A DNA stretch of 64,000 bases from Aureimonas altamirensis (GTDB lineage Bacteria; Pseudomonadota; Alphaproteobacteria; Rhizobiales; Rhizobiaceae), in assembly GCF_001463885.1 (NCBI RefSeq), contig NZ_BBWQ01000011.1, forward strand, positions 411,568-475,567, given 5' to 3'. Each line of letters starts with the position of its first letter. The first letter of the stretch is position 1. This document shows positions 58,567 to 64,000 of this stretch, piece after piece. The notes beneath the pieces were generated by a model, which saw only the letters and a program-made list of their open reading frames with translations, did not search any database and was not told where the DNA came from. A program made the translations under genes and the position numbers.

Positions 58567-58959
58567 TCAGCCGAAGATCAGTATGCCGAGCCATAGCAGC
58601 GCGGTCAGCCCGAGAGAGCCGACCAGCGTCGCGATGGCGAGCTTGGTGGAAGTGCTTTTTTCGAGCCCATGGCCGGTATCCCACACGAAGTGGCGCAGGC
58701 CACCCAGCATATGATGCAGCAGGGCCCAGCTATAGCCGAACAGGATGAGACGGCCGACGATGGAGCCGAAGAACCACGATGCCGTCGCAAATGCATCGGG
58801 CCCGCTGGCCGCCGCCACCAGCCACCACGTCACCAGCAGCGTACCGAAAAACAGTGCGCAGCCGGTGATGCGGTGGAGGATCGACATCGCCATGGTGGGG
58901 CGGAAACGATAGATCGTCAGATGCGGCGAAAGCGGCCGTTCGGATTTGAACTCCGACAA
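58567..58959 (-). CDS. sdhC: Succinate dehydrogenase cytochrome b556 subunit
   Basis: A 130-residue SdhC with RPLSPHLTIYRF, the heme/quinone segment SILHRITGCALFFG, and HHMLGGLRHFVWDTGHG with the heme-ligand histidine. Three helices are visible. The start is TTG at 58959: it follows AGGAG and gives the usual short N-terminus; no ATG lies between it and the conserved domain. Confidence 0.94.
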   Translation of the reverse strand: MSEFKSERPLSPHLTIYRFRPTMAMSILHRITGCALFFGTLLVTWWLVAAASGPDAFATASWFFGSIVGRLILFGYSWALLHHMLGGLRHFVWDTGHGLEKSTSTKLAIATLVGSLGLTALLWLGILIFG

Positions 58960-59060
58960 AGCGATTCTCCTGTTGGGCGGGCATTCCGGCCTGCATGGAT
59001 ACGGCCGGATCGATAGAATGTCGAAACGGCGCCGCCCACCTGGCGCCGAATGGAGCGCTT

Positions 59061-59090
59061 CTAAAACACCTTTTGCACCCGCGAAATCAA
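59061..59090 (-). promoter_or_regulatory. Possible promoter of sdhCDA
   Basis: On the minus strand TTGATT (59090-59085) and TTTTAG (59066-59061) are 18 bases apart, about 100 bases before the sdhC start. The match to consensus is moderate. Confidence 0.35.
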
Positions 59091-59199
59091 GCGTCCTGCA
59101 AAAGATTGCGTGCCTGCACCCAATTCCTAATCGATTAAGCGGTTTGCCGCCTGTCCCGCGCGCCGAAACAGGGGCGCCGCGCCGCAGCATGAACGCGAA

Positions 59200-59667
59200 T
59201 CAGCGGTCGATGAAGCGGATCATATAACTGGTCCAGTCGGCCGGTTCGGCGATGCGGGCATAGAGGTTGCGGCCCGTATCCGCATTGCGTGGCGCCTGCA
59301 GGACGAGGCGCGACCACCCCCTGCCCTCGCCCTCGTCGGCCAGAAGATCCACCATGGCCTTGGCAATGCCTTTGCGACGGTGCCGCATATCCACATAGAT
59401 ATGGTCTGCAAGGCCGGACCGCATGCCGGTCCATGGGTCTGGAAGGTCGTAGAAGACGAGGAAGCCGACCAGCTCCCCGTCGATTCGCGCGCCGAGGATT
59501 TCGCCCGTGCGGTCCTGCAGCAACTGCTCCGCGTAGTAGGTGTCCGGCGCGCCGGGCGCGCCGCGAAACATTGCCTGGTTGTACGCGGCCAGAAGCGGCG
59601 CAAGGTCCCGTGCATCCTTGAGACGCAGGAGGGAGATGTCGATATCCGGGGCCGCTACAGGTTCCAT
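59200..59667 (-). CDS. GNAT family N-acetyltransferase
   Basis: A 155-residue acetyltransferase. The acetyl-CoA pyrophosphate loop is in YVDMRHRRKGIAKAMVDLLADEGEGRGW, after VGFLVFYDLPDPWTGM. The ATG at 59667 is the first with a matching domain start. The substrate is unknown. It is monocistronic between leuC and sdhC. Confidence 0.85.
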   Translation of the reverse strand: MEPVAAPDIDISLLRLKDARDLAPLLAAYNQAMFRGAPGAPDTYYAEQLLQDRTGEILGARIDGELVGFLVFYDLPDPWTGMRSGLADHIYVDMRHRRKGIAKAMVDLLADEGEGRGWSRLVLQAPRNADTGRNLYARIAEPADWTSYMIRFIDR

Positions 59668-59748
59668 CAACGCTTCAATGCCCAATCGGTGGCTGCAAGG
59701 CAAGGCACATCGGATAGCGCGTCGCCGCGCTACCCGATGCGGGACAAT

Positions 59749-61158
59749 TTACGCCCAGTCGCGGATATCCACGAAATGGCCGGCAACGGCCGCCGCCGCC
59801 GCCATCGCCGGCGAGACCAGATGGGTCCGCCCCTTGAAGCCCTGGCGCCCCTCGAAGTTGCGGTTGGAGGTGGATGCACAGCGCTCGTTGGGCGCCAGCC
59901 TGTCGGCATTCATGCCGAGGCACATGGAGCATCCGGGCTCCCGCCAGTCGAAGCCGGCCTCGATGAAGATGCGGTCCAGCCCCTCGGCCTCGGCCTGGGC
60001 CTTCACCAGGCCGGAGCCCGGCACGATCATGGCGGAGACGCTGTCCGCCACCTTGCGCCCCTTCACGTAGTCGGCCGCCTGCCGCAGATCTTCTATGCGA
60101 CCGTTGGTGCAGGACCCGATGAAGACGCGGTCGATGGCGATGTCCGTCATCCGCGTGCCGGGCGTCAGGCCCATATAGTCCAGCGCGCGGCGCTTGGTGG
60201 CGCGCTTGGCTTCGTCGGCGATGTCGTCCGGGTTCGGCACGACACCGTTGATGGATACGACGTCCTCGGGGCTGGAGCCCCATGTGACGATGGGCGGCAG
60301 GCTTGCCGCGTCCAGACGCACCACCTTGTCGAAATGGGCGCCCTCGTCCGTGTGGAGCGTGCGCCAATAATCGACGGCACGCTCGAACGCGTTGCCCTGC
60401 GGCGCGCGCGGACGACCCTCGATGTAGCGGAAGGTGGTGTCGCCGGGGGCGATAAGGCCGGCGCGCGCGCCCCCCTCGATCGACATGTTGCAGACCGTCA
60501 TGCGGCCTTCCATCGACAAAGCGCGAATGGCTTCGCCGGCATATTCGATGACGTAGCCCGTGCCGCCGGCGGTGCCGATCTCGCCGATGATGGCGAGGAT
60601 AATGTCCTTGGCGGTCACACCGGCCGGCGCCTGCCCGTCCACCTGGACGAGCATGTTGCGCGCCTTGTTCTGGATCAGGGTCTGGGTGGCCAGCACATGC
60701 TCCACCTCGGAGGTGCCGATACCGTGCGCCAGCGCGCCGAACGCACCATGGGTGGAGGTGTGGCTGTCGCCGCACACGATGGTCATGCCCGGCAAGGTGA
60801 AGCCCTGCTCCGGCCCGATGATGTGGACGATGCCCTGTCGCCGGTCCACCTCGTTGAAGTATTCGACGCCGAACTCGGCCGCGTTGCGGGCCAGCGCCTC
60901 CACCTGGATGCGGCTTTCCTCGTCGGCGATGCCGGCGCTGCGGTCGCTGGTGGGAACGTTATGATCCACGACGGCCAGCGTGCGCGACGGCTGGCGGACG
61001 CGCCGCCCCGCCATGCGCAGCCCCTCGAAGGCCTGCGGGCTCGTTACTTCGTGCACGAGATGGCGGTCGATGTAGAGCAGGCCGGCGCCGCCGGACAGGG
61101 TCTCGATCAGGTGTTCGTCCCAGATCTTGTCGTAGAGTGTGCGTGGATTGGCGCTCAT
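59749..61158 (-). CDS. leuC: 3-isopropylmalate dehydratase large subunit
   Basis: A 469-residue LeuC of the aconitase family. The [4Fe-4S] cysteines are in [13 protein letters not shown] and [31 protein letters not shown] and [31 protein letters not shown] are diagnostic. It isomerises 2-isopropylmalate in leucine synthesis. The small subunit LeuD is not in the window. Confidence 0.98.
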   Translation of the reverse strand: MSANPRTLYDKIWDEHLIETLSGGAGLLYIDRHLVHEVTSPQAFEGLRMAGRRVRQPSRTLAVVDHNVPTSDRSAGIADEESRIQVEALARNAAEFGVEYFNEVDRRQGIVHIIGPEQGFTLPGMTIVCGDSHTSTHGAFGALAHGIGTSEVEHVLATQTLIQNKARNMLVQVDGQAPAGVTAKDIILAIIGEIGTAGGTGYVIEYAGEAIRALSMEGRMTVCNMSIEGGARAGLIAPGDTTFRYIEGRPRAPQGNAFERAVDYWRTLHTDEGAHFDKVVRLDAASLPPIVTWGSSPEDVVSINGVVPNPDDIADEAKRATKRRALDYMGLTPGTRMTDIAIDRVFIGSCTNGRIEDLRQAADYVKGRKVADSVSAMIVPGSGLVKAQAEAEGLDRIFIEAGFDWREPGCSMCLGMNADRLAPNERCASTSNRNFEGRQGFKGRTHLVSPAMAAAAAVAGHFVDIRDWA

Positions 61159-61444
61159 GATCGGTCTTTTCAGGGTTCGCCGGCCCGGTCGCTGGTGCTG
61201 GACATGGGCTGCGGCTCAAATTGATATCGTCAGACGAGAAGCGGGCCTTGCTGCCCGGTGCGTCAGCCCAGAAGGTAGACGGCGGAAATCTGCCGATAGA
61301 AGAACCGGCCCGGCAGGCGCGCGCGATCGTCCAGCGGGGAATAACCCAGCGTGGTCGGCAGCAGGCCCGGATAGGAGCGACAACGGTTCATGACCTGAAA
61401 TTATCAACTGGATGGAATGGTTACAAGCTGGAGGACGGAACCGC
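61159..61444. other. Region between leuC and the rplS terminator
   Basis: About 285 bases with no known gene. On the minus strand a 42-codon ORF (61391-61263) begins just after the best leuC promoter candidate: CTTGTA at 61427-61422 and GATAAT at 61405-61400, 16 bases apart. The rest shows nothing recognisable. Confidence 0.45.
61263..61391 (-). CDS. Candidate 42-residue small ORF upstream of leuC
   Basis: ATG at 61391 opens a 42-codon frame ending in TGA. The start lies about nine bases after a GATAAT -10-like sequence, so the mRNA would be almost leaderless. The predicted peptide is basic and ends ISAVYLLG. It has no run of leucine codons, so a classical leu attenuator is not supported. 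It could be spurious. Confidence 0.3.
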   Translation of the reverse strand: MNRCRSYPGLLPTTLGYSPLDDRARLPGRFFYRQISAVYLLG

Positions 61445-61476
61445 CAAAACAAAAAGGGCGGCCCGAAGACCGCCCT
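61445..61476 (-). terminator. Terminator of the ffh-rpsP-rimM-trmD-rplS cluster
   Basis: A 7-bp stem (AGGGCGG/CCGCCCT, 61455-61476) is followed on the minus strand by TTTTGTTTTGG. It lies 31 bases after the rplS stop. Confidence 0.78.
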
Positions 61477-61507
61477 GCCTGTCTGCCATGCACTGACAGC
61501 GCGCGGA

Positions 61508-61975
61508 TTACTCCGCGGCGTCGGTCTGCTGCTTGGCGGCCTGCTTGGCGGCATCGGCCCGGGCGCGCTCTTCGGCGGCAAGGGCGCGGACATCGTCGTT
61601 CAGCTTGCGGGCGCGGGAGTTGGTCGCCTCCACGATACGAGCCGACTTACCGCGACGATCGCGCAGGTAGTAAAGCTTGGCGCGGCGGACGCGGCCACGA
61701 CGTACGACCTCGACCGATTCGACCAGCGGCGAGTAAACCGGGAACACGCGCTCCACGCCTTCGCCGTAAGAAATCTTGCGGACGGTGAAGCTTTCCTGCA
61801 GGCCGGCGCCGGCGCGGGAGATGCAGACACCTTCATAGGCCTGGACGCGGGTACGCGTGCCTTCCGTGACGCGGACGTTCACGCGCAGCGTATCGCCGGG
61901 CGAGAAGGACGGAAAGGTGCGGATGGCGGAGATACGCGCGACTTCGGCTGCGTTCAGCTCGGAAATGATATCCAT
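61508..61975 (-). CDS. rplS: 50S ribosomal protein L19
   Basis: A 155-residue L19 with [91 protein letters not shown], which is diagnostic. The C-terminus has an Ala/Glu/Lys-rich extension of about 40 residues, common in rhizobia-like L19. AAGAGAGG precedes the start. Confidence 0.98.
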   Translation of the reverse strand: MDIISELNAAEVARISAIRTFPSFSPGDTLRVNVRVTEGTRTRVQAYEGVCISRAGAGLQESFTVRKISYGEGVERVFPVYSPLVESVEVVRRGRVRRAKLYYLRDRRGKSARIVEATNSRARKLNDDVRALAAEERARADAAKQAAKQQTDAAE

Positions 61976-62106
61976 GAGGGTGCCTCTCTTAATTTCATGC
62001 CGGATTATTGGCCGGTCATGGCCGTCGAAACGGTCAAGTTCTTCTGAGGAAATCAGGCGGGCTCATACAACAGCTTGCGGCACATGTCGAGCCTGCATCG
62101 TCAAGT

Positions 62107-62799
62107 TCATGCGCTTTCGGGCGGGGGCAGAAGATCGGGGCGCCGTTCACGCGTCAGCCGCTCGGCTTCGCTGCGCCGCCAGCGCGCAATGGCGCCATGG
62201 TCGCCCGACGTCAGGATCGGGGGTATGCCCCGTCCTTCCCACTCGGCGGGCCGTGTATAATGGGGATGCTCCAGCAGCCCGCCCTCGAAGCTTTCCGCCT
62301 CTCCCGATTCCGCGTTGCCCATCACGCCGGGCAGCAGACGCACGATTGCATCCAGCATCACCAGCGCCGCCATCTCGCCGCCCGACAGGATGTAATCGCC
62401 GATGGATATCTCTGTCAGGCCCCGGCCTTCGATGACCCGTTCGTCGACGCCCTCGAACCGTCCGCAGACGATGACCGCGCCCGGGCCGGATGCGATCTCG
62501 CGCACCAGGTCCTGCTTCAGCGGCCGGCCGCGCGGGCTCATCAGATAGCGCGGCCGCGGATCGCCCGGCGCGGAGGCCGCATCGATGGCCGCCGCCAGCA
62601 CGTCGGCGCGAAGCACCATGCCGGCGGAGCCGCCGGACGGCGTGTCGTCCACCGTGCGGTGGCGTCCGACGCCAAACTCGCGGATATGTGTCGTTTCGAG
62701 GGCCCAGTCGCCGCGTTCCAGCGCTCGGCCGGCCAGCGACTGGCCGAGGGGGCCGGGAAACATGTCCGGATAGAGCGTGACGATGGAAGCGCGAAACAT
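62107..62799 (-). CDS. trmD: tRNA (guanine37-N1)-methyltransferase
   Basis: A 230-residue SPOUT methyltransferase: [29 protein letters not shown], the TrmD knot segments [16 protein letters not shown] and [33 protein letters not shown], and [31 protein letters not shown]. It methylates G37 of tRNAs reading CNN codons. Confidence 0.98.
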   Translation of the reverse strand: MFRASIVTLYPDMFPGPLGQSLAGRALERGDWALETTHIREFGVGRHRTVDDTPSGGSAGMVLRADVLAAAIDAASAPGDPRPRYLMSPRGRPLKQDLVREIASGPGAVIVCGRFEGVDERVIEGRGLTEISIGDYILSGGEMAALVMLDAIVRLLPGVMGNAESGEAESFEGGLLEHPHYTRPAEWEGRGIPPILTSGDHGAIARWRRSEAERLTRERRPDLLPPPESA

Positions 62800-62812
62800 G
62801 ATGGCCCGTCCG

Positions 62813-63358
62813 TCAGCCGAGATCGTCTTCTTCGGAACGCACCTCGATGGCGCCCTCCAGCCCGGCCGCCACCGGCTCCACCAGTATGTAGCCGAGCTCC
62901 AGGTCGATCTCCGGCACCGCCGCTTCGGTGAAGGGGATCATCACGCTGGCGCCGGTCTCGGGCTTGATCTCCAGCACGTCGCCGGCGCCGAAATCGTGAA
63001 AGGCGATGACCTCTCCCACCATGTCGCCGCGCGTCGTGCGGACATCCAGGCCGATCAGGTCGGCCTGGTAGAAATCGTCGCCCTCGTCCGGCAGCGCCGA
63101 CCGGTCGACGAACAACTCTGTCCCGTTGAGGCGCTCGGCATGGTTGCGGTCCGTCACTTCCTTGAAGCGGACGATCACCACCGTTTTCTGCGCCCGCGCG
63201 GAAGCCACCGTGTAGCGCACGCCGGCCTTGTCCACCAACGGGCCATAGGCCCCGACATCGGTAGGGTCGGCGGTGAAGCTGCGCACCCGGCATTCGCCGC
63301 GGATGCCATGCGCACCGCCGATGGTTGCCAGAAGCACGGGGTTTTCAAGCTCGGTCAT
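62813..63358 (-). CDS. rimM: Ribosome maturation factor RimM
   Basis: A 181-residue RimM with the N-terminal domain ([34 protein letters not shown]) and a PRC-barrel C-terminal domain ([55 protein letters not shown]). It helps 30S head assembly with S19. ATG at 63358 marks the conserved start; the longer frame overlaps rpsP. Confidence 0.96.
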   Translation of the reverse strand: MTELENPVLLATIGGAHGIRGECRVRSFTADPTDVGAYGPLVDKAGVRYTVASARAQKTVVIVRFKEVTDRNHAERLNGTELFVDRSALPDEGDDFYQADLIGLDVRTTRGDMVGEVIAFHDFGAGDVLEIKPETGASVMIPFTEAAVPEIDLELGYILVEPVAAGLEGAIEVRSEEDDLG

Positions 63359-63460
63359 GCGCGCACACTCCTGAACGGATTCCGGGCGGCAGTGGCCTGC
63401 CGCCCGGTACGATGAAGGGTTGGGAAACCGGCCGCGCAGCGGGGCGCGGCGCATGAAGCC

Positions 63461-63862
63461 TTATTCGGCTTCGGCAGCTTCCGTGGCTTCCGGCTTGGCG
63501 GCAGCTTCCGCGGCGGCGGCAGCGGCGTCTTCCTCGCGCTGGCGACGCTCGGCCTCGCGCTCCTGCGCCTTCTTGCCGGGCTGGGCCTTGACCGGGTTGG
63601 AACGGGTCGGACGGTTGGCAATGCCGGCCTTGTCCAGGAAGCGCAGCACGCGGTCGGTCGGCTGTGCGCCTTCGCCCAGCCAATGCTTGATGCGATCTTC
63701 CTTGAGCGAGACGCGCTCGGCGTCCTTCGGCAGCATCGGGTTCCATGCGCCGACCGTCTCGATGAAGCGGCCGTCGCGCGGCGAGCGGGCGTCTGCCACG
63801 ACGATGTGATAGTAGGGGCGCTTCTTGGAGCCGGCACGGGCAAGGCGCAGTTTCAGGGACAT
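63461..63862 (-). CDS. rpsP: 30S ribosomal protein S16
   Basis: A 133-residue S16: [40 protein letters not shown], then [34 protein letters not shown]. The C-terminal 45 residues are an Ala/Glu-rich extension usual in this order. It follows ffh, as in most Hyphomicrobiales. Confidence 0.98.
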   Translation of the reverse strand: MSLKLRLARAGSKKRPYYHIVVADARSPRDGRFIETVGAWNPMLPKDAERVSLKEDRIKHWLGEGAQPTDRVLRFLDKAGIANRPTRSNPVKAQPGKKAQEREAERRQREEDAAAAAAEAAAKPEATEAAEAE

Positions 63863-63940
63863 TTCGTATTTCCTTCTTTGCTGATCTTCGGGCCCGTCGG
63901 GCCGCTTTCATGCGGTTGGATGCGAAGCGGCGGAACGCCG

Positions 63941-64000
63941 CTATTTCTTGCGTGGCAGGCCGGGCAAGCCCGGGAAGCCGCTACCGAGGCCGGGCAATCC
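63941..64000 (-). CDS. ffh: Signal recognition particle protein Ffh, C-terminal end only
   Basis: The last 19 codons and stop of a gene that continues past the window edge. The encoded GLPGLGSGFPGLPGLPRKK is the Gly/Leu/Pro-rich tail seen at the end of alphaproteobacterial Ffh M domains, and the position upstream of rpsP matches the conserved order. Ffh and 4.5S RNA target membrane proteins to the translocon. Confidence 0.85.
   Translation of the reverse strand, partial: GLPGLGSGFPGLPGLPRKK

Noticed and set aside
59380..61224. 614-codon open frame antisense to leuC
   Set aside because: It spans leuC and part of a GNAT gene on the opposite strand and shows no domain.
63926..63942. Hairpin at the ffh stop codon as a terminator
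   Set aside because: The 7-bp stem has no T tract on the minus strand and rpsP follows closely in the same conserved cluster.

Overview
The window is GC-rich DNA from an alphaproteobacterium, most likely of the order Hyphomicrobiales (Rhizobiales). The evidence is conserved gene order: ffh-rpsP-rimM-trmD-rplS-leuC, a five-gene F1 ATPase operon (atpHAGDC) beside priA, rplU-rpmA-GNAT-obgE-proB-proA-nadD-rsfS-rlmH-envC-like-ctpA-rppH, and sdhCDA. Genus cannot be fixed from sequence alone; an Aurantimonadaceae-like lineage is only a guess. The left half (about 1-31,000) is accessory uptake and catabolic DNA. The right half is housekeeping DNA.

Region 1 (1-3655) holds a GntR regulator, a SnoaL-like protein, a cytosine-deaminase-like amidohydrolase and a LysR regulator. 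Region 2 (3798-20031) is a sulfur/organosulfur acquisition locus. It begins with a tripartite tricarboxylate transporter (tctC-tctB-tctA). An acyl-CoA-dehydrogenase-like flavoprotein, two tandem SsuD-like flavin monooxygenases, a glutathione S-transferase and a cupin follow in one tightly coupled operon. A convergent YeeE/YedE transporter and an exported rhodanese come next, then an NlpA/MetQ-like binding protein and two consecutive ssuABC-type systems. Two genes in this locus carry single-base frameshifts: the second monooxygenase and the first ssuA.

Region 3 (20041-21465) is a lone phage-like SNF2 helicase. Region 4 (21634-31022, minus strand) is an amide-utilisation operon in the order amiC-like sensor, ANTAR antiterminator (amiR-like), five-gene urea/amide ABC transporter, formamidase, two-domain nitrilase-like amidase. 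A terminator-like hairpin lies in its leader, which fits AmiR-type antitermination control.

Region 5 (31392-42784) has tRNA-Ser(CGA), ribosomal proteins L21 and L27, ObgE, proline synthesis, NAD synthesis, ribosome silencing and methylation, a cell-division murein hydrolase activator, the CtpA protease, RppH, and a divergent ArsR/SRPBCC pair. Region 6 (42850-51546) has the F1 ATPase operon, PriA and Dps. Region 7 (51624-59667) has DUF302, exported MsrA, and succinate dehydrogenase with sdhB separated from sdhCDA by three unrelated genes. Region 8 (59749-64000) has leuC and the rplS-trmD-rimM-rpsP-ffh cluster; ffh is cut by the window edge.

No CRISPR array, insertion sequence or complete prophage was recognised. 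The best candidates for something undescribed are the organosulfur operon at 3.8-11.4 kb, the repeated leader motif shared by two sulfur-transport genes, and the AmiCR-headed amide operon with its degenerate double nitrilase.
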